From Lobosporangium transversale (lineage: Eukaryota > Mortierellomycota > Mortierellomycetes > Mortierellales > Mortierellaceae), in the NCBI RefSeq assembly GCF_002105155.1, contig NW_019028982.1, positions 1,014,501 to 1,078,500 of the forward strand: 64,000 nt of DNA, read 5' to 3'. Shown one piece after another: positions 10,309-22,323 of the stretch. The notes below the pieces were generated by a model that saw only the letters and a list, made by a program, of their open reading frames with translations, was not told the DNA's origin and did not search any database. Every line of letters begins with the position of its first letter. Positions within the stretch are counted from its first letter, which is position 1. The position numbers were made by a program, and so were the translations under genes.

Positions 10309-10476
10309 TCGTTTGGTCAGTGATTCATATATTTTCTTTTCAAAAAACGATGATTGAATTGATTTGGTGGCTGATTTTGACATTTCACCCTCCGTGACGA
10401 ACTGGTGCCAAGGAAATAATTGGCTCCCAATTCAATCAAGATTATTCAAAAAATATATGAATCACTGACCAAATGG
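10309..10476. mobile_element. MITE, CTCGTTTGGTCAGTG family, copy 1
   Basis: Long terminal inverted repeats begin CGTTTGGTCAGTGATTCAT on the left and ATTTGGTCAGTGATTCAT on the right strand, continue through ATATATTTT and reach a subterminal TTGAATTG block. The element is about 170 bases. Two diverged relatives lie at 52176 and 52800. Confidence 0.7.
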
Positions 10477-10546
10477 GACGGAGATATACTAATATTCAGA
10501 TGAATAAACTATATAAATGTAAGACTCATACTATCATATACATGTA

Positions 10547-11882
10547 CAGTCACCTGAAATAAAGTTTGGACAAAATGGATTTTCTTGATTTTTTTTTGAA
10601 CAACCTGGACAAACAGCTCATATGCAACATACATAAAGACTTCATCAATACACATGAAATTTTACATGCTCACTAAAGAGGTCAATACTGTTATTTATTG
10701 GGGTTTTGAAGACGGCATTGTTAGAGTAGCAAAAGTGCCATGTAGGTTCAATAGTGAGTGTTCCTACCATCGACCCCATTCACTTCTTCCAGCCTTTCGG
10801 GCATGGTAGCGACAAGGCTGGCCAGCCTCTCTTGCGGTAAATTATTCCACTCTTCGATAAGAGCCCGTGTGAGAGTGGGAAGATCTCTTGGCCCTTTAGC
10901 GCGCCTATCGAGTGCATCCGCAAGAAGTGACCATACATGTTCAATAGGGTTCAAATCTGGGGAGCATGAAGGCCAGTCTGGAATCCTCGGGATGCTGTTT
11001 TTTTCGCGCCATTCTTTTGCAATCTTACAAGTATGAACTGGAGCATTATCCTCCATAAGTATGCCATCCTCTACCTCAGCCATAAATCTGGCTAGCTCGC
11101 CTTGATATACATCTTCCACGAAACACCGTCCATCTTTACGACCTCTTTCAAATACAACCAACCGAGACTTTCTGGTTGCTGTGAACGCCCCCCAGACCAT
11201 CAGAGTTGTTCTACCACTTTTGAAAGTGGGTGCGAGGCAATCATGATCGTACTTTTCCTCTACTTTACGCCAAACTCTTATTTGACGAAAATGCTCACCA
11301 ACTTCAAATGATTATTCGTCAGTCCAAACTACCCGATTCCAGTCTTCCATGGACCAACTCATATATTTTTTGACAAACTGCAGCCTCCTTTTTATATGTC
11401 CTTCTTTTAAGAATGGTTTTTTTACTGCAATCCGGCTGAAAATACCCAGTGAATGCAATGCCTTCGCAACTGTCCTCTCGCAAACTTTGTTCGGCAATTG
11501 GTTAGTGATATCATTAAGAGTACACCTTCTATTCTGCTTAGTATGGCGAACGATGCTCCTGAGGTCCCGTTCACTTAGTACTTTGGGCCGTCCTGGGATC
11601 GGAGTGCAAGCAGTGGTGCCTCTTTCTTGGTACACCCTGATAATATTAATAACAGAGGTTCGGGGTACACCGCGTTGCAATGCGATTTCCGCAGCCTTCA
11701 TGCCCGCGAGGTGCATTCCAACGATGATACCTTTATTCTCAATGTCTAAGTGTCTCGCCATGGTGGTTTACTCAAGCTGTTTGTATGTGAAAAACAGAAA
11801 GGAAAGAGATTGAAGGAAACGCTTCCCTACGTAACTATTTCAATATTTTATTTTTTTGTCCAATCTTTGTTTTAGGTGACTG
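10547..11882 (-). mobile_element. Tc1/mariner element, copy A (inactivated)
   Basis: The 1336-bp element has terminal inverted repeats starting CAGTCACCTGAAA (about 28 bases, few mismatches) and TA on both sides (10545-10546 and 11883-11884). It is the same element as the copies at 30314 and 31684. Confidence 0.93.
10748..11761 (-). pseudogene. Tc1/mariner transposase, copy A, nonsense mutation
   Basis: Homologous along its full length to the 337-residue transposases at 30515-31528 and 31805-32818. A serine codon directly after the first catalytic motif WTDE has become TAA (11309-11311), splitting the reading into 149 and 150 residues. Unlike the other copies it keeps the usual family sequence SPDLNPIE at the third catalytic position, so it preserves an older state there. 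Confidence 0.93.
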
Positions 11883-12189
11883 TACACTATCATTATTATT
11901 CAGATTGTGTATCACATAGTCTCAACATATTATCATCAGTAGAACCGTAGGGTCGATTATCTGTCCTTTCCATTCAGTAAATGTTTCAAGCATTTGATGC
12001 AATTGAGATGATCCTGTAAGAAGTATCGATGGTCAGTCATGGAAGATCGTCCAGAGTACTGCTGCATCAGTCGCTAAGCAATCCTCTACTTCAAAATCCA
12101 AAAAGAGAAGGGAGAAGAAACCTTTGACTTGTAGATAGCCATTGATTGCTCGATGATTCAAGTATAAGCGTACAGACAAGGTTTTTTTT

Positions 12190-12303
12190 TTCTTCTTCTA
12201 TAAAACCAGGCCCTTTCTCGTCTTTTTTTCTCTTCATTTCTTTACACACAGTATGACACTTCAAAGAAAAGCTCACTAGATCTCTACTATCTATCCCTAC
12301 ATC
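12190..12303 (+). promoter_or_regulatory. Promoter remnant shared with the mini-protein genes
   Basis: A poly(T) run is followed by TATAAAACCAGGCCC and a CT-rich leader. It ends CTCACTAGATCTCTACTA, matching the leader of the 4100 and 9371 genes. Confidence 0.55.
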
Positions 12304-12674
12304 ATGAAGTTCTCTACCACTGCTGTCCTTTCCATGGCTGTTGCTGCCTTGATACATGATTCGAGTGTGCTACGCGCTTTGTCTCTGTCTGTTACCTATC
12401 TATTTGATTGGTTGATACAGATGGACACCGAAGCTGCACCATGACCTGCTATAATGCCTTTAATGAATACGTTGCTAACCCTTGGAAAGTTGGACGATAC
12501 AAAGATGTTCTCGGGAGGCTTGTTTGTTTGGAACTGCAATATGGATTAGTGAGTGAAGAGAGAGAGTATTCTATGTTGAGTTGGATGAAGAGAAAGGAGA
12601 AAGGGGAGAGGGAAGGACAAGCCGGTGAGGTTGAATCGAGCTGGCCCTATCAGATAATATGTTGCTGGCTCTAA
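12304..12674 (+). pseudogene. Third secreted mini-protein gene, damaged
   Basis: The signal exon begins with the same coding as the 4100 gene (MKFSTTAVLSMAVAAL). The end of the exon, the splice donor and part of the intron are then missing relative to the other copies. The intron's 3' end and acceptor (GGTTGATACAG, exon from 12421) are present. The downstream reading keeps a C-x3-C pair (SCTMTC) but diverges afterwards and continues into low-quality sequence to 12674. Either a pseudogene or a gene restructured beyond my recognition. Confidence 0.6.
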
Positions 12675-15600
12675 TGAAAGCAAAATGATCAAAAAAACCA
12701 CACAGGGGCCATATATATAAAAAGCTGCCATGAAATTGGATTACAAAATAAATTCCAACACCATTTTTCTATTCATTTCAAGTACTAATGTATATATATA
12801 CTCAAAAGGATTGCAGTGGCATAATATCTTTTCTTTTTTCACTCTGAGGGAGAAGAGATGCTCAAAAAGCCTACGGCTCTGTTTTTTTTTTTCTTTTTTT
12901 TTTTGTCTCGACCTCTGAAATTTCTTTTCCTTGTCAATGCCTAATCATATTTCCATTCCTCTCCTACAGAAGAAGAGGAAAGAAATGTGGGGGGGGGGGT
13001 ATGTATTAATAGCTTAAGGAAGAGAGGTTCTTTGCCTTTCATTCTTTTTTCATTTTTTTTTTTTAAAAAGAAAATTGCTCGTTTGTCAAATATTGGCAAT
13101 GTTCCAGACTCATCTTGAGGAACCATGCATTTTATATTACGCTTGGTTGAATCATTTATGAGAGGAATGTCCTTTCCTTCAAATGATTGACCATAATGAT
13201 AAAGTATATATCATACAATCAAAAAATTGAACAAAGAGAAAACGTTTTTGCTTTGTAGAAGAGTATATTTGTATAGATATGAAGGAGTATGAACAAATTT
13301 ATTTTCGTGATCTTTTACACTCCCCCATGTGTTATGAATGTAATCGTAAGAAGTCAGATTCCTACGATCAATTGTCCATCGGAGTAATAAAAGAACGAAA
13401 AGTATACGTTTGTATAGATATACATGTATTAATACATGTAATTCATGTTGTACAGAAAATGATACTGGTCAATTTTTTATTTTTATAAAATCATCTTGCT
13501 GGTTTTTTCATGCCTGCAAAGTGGTTTACTATTATAAATGATTAGAAATGTAAAATGTAGATGTATACAATTGTAATATATTATTGTTATCTTTCCAGAA
13601 GATCTTTGCATCAAGAAAGCATGGCGAGTTATGGTGGTTCTTTTTTGGTCTGCGCCCATCTGAAACGTAAAACCAATTGGCAATATATTTTATGTATATA
13701 TACATTATCTCACTCTCCAAACATTGGTGTAAATGCAATGCGATGTACTCTTGTATTTTTTTTTTTTTTTTTTTTTTTTGAGCCTTGTTTGATGGGAGAA
13801 TGAACAGAAATGAAAGGTCGAGACAGACAGATAAAACGTGTTTTGAAATGATGGAAATAAAATTGTCAGCAATGATATATGAAATCGATCGTGAGTCTGG
13901 ATTGCTCTTTTTTTTTTTTTTTTTCAAAGAATTCTTTAAGTTGCAATATTTGTTAATAAATGACATGCCAAGGGTGAGAGAGCGACGCCCATGATTTATA
14001 CTGGTGCAAATAGCGATCATTCTGTTGTACATGTGCATGTATATGCAATTGCGAGCAGTTCGACGTATTGAAACATGGATAAAAAGATTAAAAAGACTGG
14101 GCTAGACATGGAAATTCATGGTTTGTCAAGGATCGAATGATCCAATCATTTAACCGTTTAATCAACAGTATCTTTTTTTATAAATGCAAACAAGGCTTCA
14201 AGTATAATAATTATACATAACATTTGCTGTTGGTGATGTTGTGTTCACCAATGACAACAACAAAAAAAATATGCTCCGTGGCAGTTTATTTTGTCTGAAC
14301 AGATTATGTTGGAATGTTACCATGGGGAGTCCACATTGCATTGACACAAAGGAAAGAAAAATGTAACATGTTCATGTACAAAAGCTGCACCAAAAGGTTA
14401 TTGCAGGGGCACGCTGTGTGGTTTACATGTTAGAGAGTTTTTCAGGCATATAGTATCCACATCATCTCTATCCAGATCAAGTGCAGCCGTTCCTTCTTTT
14501 GTCCTTTTTTTCATTCTGCTCCTATACTCAACTAGCAACTAGCAAACAAGAAAAATGTTGCAGAGCATAACATGACATGACATGGTATGGCATGGCATGG
14601 TAAAGCATATCGATCGTGGATCGATTTGATAGCCTGGACAGCAGTCTAGCCAAAGGAGGCAGACAAGACAAGATATGAGAAAGAGAGGAACGAGCCTTTC
14701 ATAGGGAAAAGAAAAAAGAAAGAGAGATTGGGAGGGAGAAAGAGAGAGCAAACAAAAAGAGAGTTCCCGTCCAGAACAGTGAGTGATTCCGATTTCATTG
14801 GCGAATGATAAAAAAAATTCATTTCATTCGTTCAGACATCGGCTGCAACTGAGTTGAATGAATGAACATTTTTCAATTCAGTTCTAGAAAAACATAAAAA
14901 GAAATAAAGTTTTTTTTTTTTTTTTTTGCACACTTTCCCAACTCAGTTTGTCTCTCCAGTGACATTGGCATTTGCATTGTCTCCACCTTTTTCTCTCATT
15001 CGATTGCATCCTTTCATTCGCATTGCTCTTTTTTCCTTTTTTTTCCTTTTTCTCTTTATTTCTTTCTTCACCTCCTCTTTTTCTTTTCTTTTCTTTTCTT
15101 TTCTTTTTATCGTTCTTTGTTCTCGTCCTTGCCTTGCAGTCTATTTCACCCTTCAAATTATTTATACCCCCTCCCTTCGTTCTTTTTTAATTACAGGCAC
15201 AACCCCCATTTCTCACTAGAACCTTAATCCATTTTTGCGCGTCCAGGTTGCTTCTTTCAACGCCAGCTCCTTCTTCCTTCCTTCTCAACCTCGACCTATA
15301 TACTCGTTCCTTCCTCTCCTTCTCTCTTTTCTTCTCTTTCTTTCTCTTCAACTCTTTCTTTTATCATTTTTTACGGATATATATACAAACAAGCACCCTT
15401 TTTTTTTAACGACTCTATACTATTCCGCGTTATTTATTTCTCCGGACTCTATTTTTTCCCGGAAGCTCATCTCCTCTTGTCCTAACAACTGACCAAGCAA
15501 CGAACGAGCCACTTTTTTAGTCTTTTAGTCTTTTATAGCCTGAATATTTTTGGCCGACGCTCGTCCTTTTTTTTTTATTTTTTTTTATTTTTTTATAAGC

Positions 15601-15922
15601 ATACCTACCTACTTAAGCAGTCTAATCCTCAAAAGGATAGAAGAAAGAGAGAAAGAATCAGTAGAGCTTGAACAAGATCAGATTTGAACCTGATTTTTTT
15701 CTCTTTCATTTAACACCACCGTCCAGCATTCCACGCTTCAATTTATTTAATATACCCAGCAGCCAGGATCCAGCATTGGGCATTCAGCACTCGACTTTCT
15801 TTTTTCCTTTTTAAATTCAACCGTAGCAAAACTACAAACTGTACATTTCTTGAACACTTTTTTATTCTCCTTTCATTTTTGTATAATTTTCTTTCTCTTT
15901 TCCGTTCATTGTTTTATACACA

Positions 15923-15956
<34 letters not shown>

Positions 15957-15972
15957 AAAGCTCTTTATAATA
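12675..15972. other. Long non-coding stretch and pyrimidine-rich leader region
   Basis: No convincing gene. Open frames here are driven by poly(T)/poly(A) runs. From about 14960 to 15970 the plus strand is strongly CT-rich, ending in a T-run/A-run pair just before the ATG at 15973; this looks like promoter and 5' leader of the next gene. Confidence 0.5.
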
Positions 15973-16460
15973 ATGGGTGGTATCGTTTGGAACGAATGGG
16001 CACGATTGATGTGTCTTACGTCTTCCTTTGGTAAGGCTTAATCAATCAATCAAATAATCAATCGATTGACAACAATCGCAAAAAAGCAAAAAAATACCAT
16101 TCAAGAATTTTCAACTTGAAGGACTATCGTTTGTCCGATCACTGTGTATACAAATACAAATACAAAATACAAATACAAATACAATATACAATATACAAAA
16201 TAACAAATACAAATACAAATGAATTATGGACTAAAAACCAGTTTTTGTTTTATTTTATTTTGATAGTCATTTTTGTCGGAGGAATTATGGGTACATTCCA
16301 ACCGTTGCCTGCATTTGATGCAATGAGGTAAAAAAAAAAAAAAAAAAAAAAAATCCACTAAAACACTAATTATATCAACCGAATCAGAAACAAAAATAAA
16401 AACATCGTTTTGGCGCGCATGAACAAAAAAAAAAAAACAGCTGAGAAGAGGAGAGAGAAG

Positions 16461-16491
<31 letters not shown>

Positions 16492-16872
16492 GGAAAGAAG
16501 CGGAGGTTTTTATTGTTTACAACGTTGATTTGCGTATCAAAGCAAGACAATGATAGTGGAGAAGGCAGAAAGCGGACTGAGCAAAACAAGAAATGATGAG
16601 CTGACGATCTTTTTTTTTTTTTTTTTTTTTACTTTTGCTGACATGATGGGAGGTTTTTTTTTTGTTTTTTTAAACACAAAAAATTGTTACACACCTCGTT
16701 GAGTTGTGTACCTTAATCTTTGTTGGTTACACCTTTCTAATTGCTTACCTGAAATTCTATTATGCTCTATTACTATTACTTAATGGATAATGGATTAGGT
16801 TGTTGCCAGGTCTCTACACACAACCAGTACCGATATTGCCACTGATCCTAATGTAAGTATCTTCAATTCATT

Positions 16873-16914
<42 letters not shown>

Positions 16915-17219
16915 TTGTTGATGGGTAATGTATACTAATTTTTTGATTTATATATATATATTTTCGGAATAGTGTCCTTGGCATGATCCTTGCCGCAATT
17001 GAATACCCTGTCGTGGCTGTCGACTACTTCAACAGTCCCCGATCATTTATGCCCAAAGTCGCGTTCTTTATCCCCTTGACCGTCATGTCCTTGTTGGAGG
17101 CCCAAACCGTCAATGGCTCTATTTATCTTGGAATCGGTACCCTTGCTTATCTGATGGCTATCCGTGATGATTTCCGTAAACAACACCAACAAGCCATTAA
17201 TGGCGGTCGCATGGCATAG
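15973..17219 (+). CDS. Small multi-span fungal membrane protein (DUF7727-like)
   Basis: Four exons, 15973-16030, 16267-16327, 16799-16852 and 16973-17219, all with GT-AG borders and consistent phases, give 139 residues. The start MGGIVWNEWARLMCLTSS matches the opening of a conserved fungal family of small membrane proteins of unknown function that I know as DUF7727. Hydrophobic segments lie at about residues 13-28, 46-70, 84-100 and 105-120, suggesting four spans. The C-terminus is polar and basic. The family name is from memory; the gene model itself is solid. Confidence 0.75.
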
Positions 17220-17390
17220 AATTAAGTAGTAGTAGTAGTAGTAGTAGAAGAAGAAGAAGAAGAAGAAGAAGAAGAAGAAAATCTCCCATCATCATTGTAT
17301 AATATAGAATATAGAAAGAGAGTCGTTCTTATCGTCTTCTCTCTGCAATCCCTTTGAAATAAAGTTGTTTTATTTTTAAAAAGCTTATTT

Positions 17391-18481
17391 TTAACATGGG
17401 TGCTCTCCTCTATAGCACACATACCATGCGCCCCTAAAGCATTTGCTGTCATTCGGATAAGGACATGGACAATCCACTGGCTTGCCAACACACACATTTG
17501 TATCACCACAGTAATATCCTCGACACGCTAAATAAAAAAGAAAAAAGAAAAAAAAAAGACGTCAACAATCGTGAGAAAAAAAAGAGAGAGCGTTTTTTTT
17601 TTCTTCTTCTTCTTCTTTTTCTTTACTCCCATGTTGAAAACGATCTCCTTCTCTCTAAACTCATGTTTTTTCGATATCGTACCTTCTCCATTGCTTGTCC
17701 ATGTTGGATCATTAACATCAACACCGTCACCATCTCCTTGAACATCGTCATCCTCCTCATCCTCGTGACTTGTTCCAAAGAAATCGCTAAAAGGTGATCG
17801 TGATCGTTTTTGATGACGTCGTTGTCGTTGTTCTTGTTGAAGTTTTTGCTTTTCTTGTCGTTCACTTTGCTGTTTCCGAAGTGTATACAAAGGCGATGAG
17901 GGTGGATAGAGCTCAGAAAGAGGTATGCCAAACGGCGTTGTTTTCGGTTTTGTTTTTGACGCGTTTTTCTGACGGTTTCTACCATCGACATGACTATCAC
18001 CTTTGCTATTACTATTACTTTTACTATGACTACCGCCATCCTTGCCATTGGGTTGATTGTTGGTATGACCTGAGGATGAAAACGTATCAAAGATTGGTTT
18101 AAAGGACCGGAGCAGTTGATCGATCGGTGACAGACCAGTAAAATATGATATGGACGATGAAGATGATGCTAATAATGATATTGAATAACCAGAAATGAGG
18201 AGTGCCAAAGCCGAAAGGAGTATGACACGTATGTATGCGCTTGAGGATGAAGATGATGAAGATGCAGTATCATTCTTTGTAGTGGGTTTGCTCCTGTCCT
18301 TTTCTTTGTCCTTTTCTTTGTCCTTATCGTTGTCTTTGGTAATTGTATGACTTAGTCTTGTATCGGTGTTTGTAGTAAGAGAAGCAGAGGAATTATGGGG
18401 ATGACGGGACACTACCCTAGAGTGTGAAGAGGTTGTAGAAGAGTCCAAAGTCATGCTTTGTGAATCCTTTTGGGTAGACAT
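17391..18481 (-). CDS. Single-span membrane protein with C-terminal Lcl2-like cysteine motif
   Basis: Two exons on the minus strand, 17683-18481 and 17391-17527, splice in frame to 311 residues. Residues 1-80 are Ser/Thr/Lys-rich. A hydrophobic segment (IRVILLSALALLISGYSISL) at about 84-105 is the only span. A Ser/Asn/Lys/Gln-rich region with an acidic stretch follows. The short second exon encodes eight cysteines in about 45 residues, with a CVGKPVDCPCPYPNDSKC core and a closing WYVC. This core resembles the end of Lcl2, a small fungal ER protein linked to ER quality control and lifespan. Lcl2 itself is much shorter and has a cleaved signal, so the long N-terminal part is unusual. It is divergently arranged with the oxidase at 18874. 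Confidence 0.6.
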
Positions 18482-18873
18482 GGTGGTGGTAATGAAATGA
18501 AGAGGAAAAAAAAAAAGTAACGAAGCCTTGGAAACACCATAAGAATAATTGATGTGACTGTTGCAGAGAAAGTGTAATAAAGGGATGAGTTACAAGCCAC
18601 TGAAAGGTTCTCTTACTCAATTATTATGGTGGAACAGGGAAAGAGACAGGGAACGAAAGGGGGGTTTTTTTTTTATTCCTACCGTTACCCCCTCCCCTTT
18701 TTTTTTTTTTTTTTCTTTCTTTATTTTATTTTTTTCTTTCATTCCTTCCTTCTCTTTTCTTTTCTTTCCTTCTCTCTCCACTCTTTATCTCTTTTATTCT
18801 ATTTATTTACATTTATTTTTATTCTTAGAAAGAGAAAGGAGGAAAAAAAAAAGAAAAAAAAAAGCTTTCAGGC

Positions 18874-19874
18874 ATGGACTATCAAGACAAGATTGAGGAT
18901 TCGTTTATTGTTGTGACAAACGACGAGATCATTTCATCTACTACCAGTATCAGCACTCTTCTCGAGACTCAATATCAATTTCAATCAAAGGATGGCAAAC
19001 AGGAAACAGCAAAGACAGAGACAGAGACAGAGACAGAGACAGAGACAGAGACAGAGACAGAGACAGGGGCAGAAACAATGGTCCGAGTGTCTGTGTTGAC
19101 ACAACAGCTGCAGACTTTAGCCACACCTAAAAAGACTTTTGAGAATTGGGCAAGAACATTCCGATGTGTGCCTGAGCAGTACTATACCCCAACAACCGAG
19201 GAGGAGATCATCAAGGTAAAAAAAAAAAAAAAAAAAATTGGAAACAAATACGATGGTTTTTTTTTTTTTTTATTCCCTCCATGTGAATTCGAATCGTGAT
19301 TGGTGAGATATTAGTTGGGTAAGGGACACTGGTTGGAATGGCTCGAGAAGCTTAAAAGACTGAGCGAATTATTTTACCACGGTCCTCTTCTCCCTCCCTC
19401 TCCCCTCTTCGCTCTCCCTATTAGAAATATCGCGTTTTACTTTAAAAAAGGCCAATGTGTAATATGTATTTGTGTCGTTATGAAATATATATTTATATAT
19501 TTATATTCCTTTTCTTTGCTTATGCATGCATTGTAGATCGTCCATTTAGCTAGATTGACAGGAAAACGCGTCAAGGCAATTGGCACAGGCCATTCACCCT
19601 CAGATTTGGCTTGCACAGACGGATTTATGATCAACACTGACAAATTAAATCGGTTGATTCGTGTCGATCAACAACACAAGACTGTGACAGTTCAGGCGGG
19701 GATGAAGCTTCATCGACTCCATGATCATTTGCAGTTGCATGATTTAGCTCTCAACAATCTGGGTTCTATATCTGATCAGAGCGTTGCAGGCCTCATGTCG
19801 ACTGCAAGCCATGGAACTGGAGCAGAGTATCCTACTCTTTGTGCATATGTAAGGAAAAGAAGAGACAAGGAGGG

Positions 19875-19905
<31 letters not shown>

Positions 19906-20923
19906 GTCGTTCTTTACGCTCTCCATTTCCATCATTACTCACTATTATTATTTTATTTTATTTTATTTATTTTATTTTTTTAAAAAAAAAAAGGTCTTGG
20001 ACCTCACATTGGTTACAGCAAAGGGCGAATCCATATACTGCTCCAAAACTGAGAACGTGGACATTTTCAATGCGGCGGTGTGCTCTTTAGGATCATTAGG
20101 GATCATCACCAGCATGACATTGCAATGTGAACGAGCCTTTAGACTAGAGAGCCATCAAGAGCCTGCTAAATTGAATGATGTGCTCGACAATATGGACACG
20201 ATCATTCATTCTGCAGAATATGTGCGTTTGTGGTGGTACCCTCATACGGATAAAGTTGTTATCTGGCGCGCCAACAAGACTGACAAGGTTTATATTAATA
20301 TCGCAATTTTTTTTTTTTTTTTTTTTTTCTTTGTTCCATTCATGTGATTCATAAGACTTAATTTTTTATTAATTTATTTATTTATTAGGATTATTTGATG
20401 CCTATCAAAAGCTGGCGTTATTCTAATTGGTTTGGATATCATGTCTTCCAAGGACTTATTTACATCTGTCGATTCATCCCTCGATTGCTACCTCTTGTAT
20501 CTCGATTCATGTTTTGGGCTCAACAATCTCGACCTTTGAAACGCGTGGATGATAGTGTTCAGATCTTTAATTTTGACTGCCTATTTTCTCAGTATACGAA
20601 CGAATGGGCGATTCCTTGGTCCAGGACTTCAGAGGCTTTGAGAGCTTTGAATGAGTTTATTGAGACTGGTACTGTCAGGATTGAGCCTAGCAAACGTCAT
20701 GAAAAGACTTCTTCTTCTTCTTCTTCTTCTTCTTCTGCTGCTGCTGTTGTTGTTGGTAATGGAAGACCCTTAAAGATTCATCCCCCAATCGAGATTCGGT
20801 TTGTGAAGAAGGATGATGTCTGGTTGAGCCCAGCCTATGGAGTTGACTCTTGTTATATCGGACTCATTATGTATCGGTAAGGAAGCATAATGAAATTTAT
20901 GAATGCAAAAAGAAGAGGAAGAG

Positions 20924-20958
<35 letters not shown>

Positions 20959-21251
20959 TAAAATGGTGTTCTGATTTTTTTTTTTTTTTTTTTTTTTTTA
21001 ATTTTTAATTTTTTTCCTTTAGACCTTTTGGCAAGCCGGTATCCTATAGACGGTTTTGGAATGGATTTGAAAAGATCATGGGAGCACTCGAGGGTCGACC
21101 CCATTGGGCGAAGGCACATTCAGTTCCTTACAAGGATCTGTTGAGAGCATATCCGAAAATGAAAGAGTTTAGTGAGATCCGACAGAAACTGGATCCAGAG
21201 GGTATGTTCCTGAATGACTATCTCCAGCGACATTTTGTTCCTTCCTCATAA
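18874..21251 (+). CDS. ALO1: D-arabinono-1,4-lactone / L-gulonolactone-type oxidase
   Basis: Five exons, 18874-19215, 19537-19848, 19994-20287, 20389-20876 and 21023-21251, give 554 residues. The enzyme family oxidises aldonolactones with O2 to ascorbate or erythroascorbate. The FAD-binding (PCMH) region starts at FENWARTFRCVPEQYYTPTT. It includes GTGHSPSDLACTDG, whose His is the flavin-attachment residue in the family, and GLMSTASHGTG. The ALO domain ends with GRPHWAKAHS, the HWAK signature. Hydrophobic segments around YHVFQGLIYICRFIPRLLPL fit a membrane-associated (mitochondrial) enzyme. The first 68 residues contain a (Thr-Glu)n microsatellite; translation could instead begin at the Met at 19078, just before the conserved part. 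A Ser/Ala/Val simple repeat interrupts exon 4. Confidence 0.9.
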
Positions 21252-22076
21252 AATAGTAAAATAAATAAAAATAAAATAAAATAAAATAAAATAAAAATAT
21301 ATAATAACAGCAGCAATAAAAAAGATAAAAATTAAACTAAAAATTAAACAGTGAATAAAAATTATTCGCTAAAATAATGCATAGCACAAGCAAAACAAGA
21401 ACAAAAACAAAAAAAAGATATTTAAATATAATATTAATGCTTGTATATAATAAAGAAATAAATAATACAGTTCAACGTAACACTGGATGAGTCTAGTCTT
21501 TTTTTTTTTTTAAAGTTGAAAAAAAAGTAACCCCATAACACATACACATCTATAGTCTTACATACACAGCAAAACTCGTCTGTAGTCTATCTATGCTAAT
21601 ACAATGCCGTTTTTCTTTTCCTTTTTTTTTTTTTTTTTTTTTTTTAGTTTTTTTTTTTTAGCTTATCATATTGTTTGATTCCATGACACATGCATGCAAA
21701 AAAAAAAAAACCAAAAAACAACAAAGTAAAAAAGAGCATTGAGACTTGGTCAATCGGCGCAAACGGGAGTTGGAGGAGAAAGAGGAAGAGCAAGAGGAAG
21801 AGGAAGGGAGTGGGGGGTGGGGGGTAGGGGTCGTGCAGGCTTGGATAGACAAAAGTCCATTATTATAAACAAATTTTGTTAATCACATAAACATTTACAT
21901 GGAATGAATAAAAAAAACCATACGTTAATGGTTTTTTTTTTTTTTTTTTTTTTTGTGCTGCATAGCACGTCACGTATGACCATGGACTTTTGGCCTTGAA
22001 AGTGAAAGAGGGGATTAAAAAAAAAAAAAAAAAAAGAAAAGAAACATGCTTTTTTTTTTTTTTTTTTTAAGTTTTA
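21252..22076. other. No gene seen
   Basis: AT-rich 3' flank shared by two converging genes, with several poly(T) and poly(A) runs (21500, 21630, 21930, 22020-22070). Confidence 0.5.
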
Positions 22077-22271
22077 TTATGCATTCGCATTGATATCGCT
22101 ATCGCTGTCGATTACTGTTGGCCTATTGTTACTGTCATTGCCACTGATAGTGTTTGCATTGACATTGACATAAGCATTGGTATTGGTATTGACGCTGGTG
22201 TTGGTGTTAGTGTTGGCGTTAGTGTTAGTGTTAGTATTGATGTTAGTGCTAGTGCTTGTGCTGGTGTCGGC

Positions 22272-22323
<52 letters not shown>

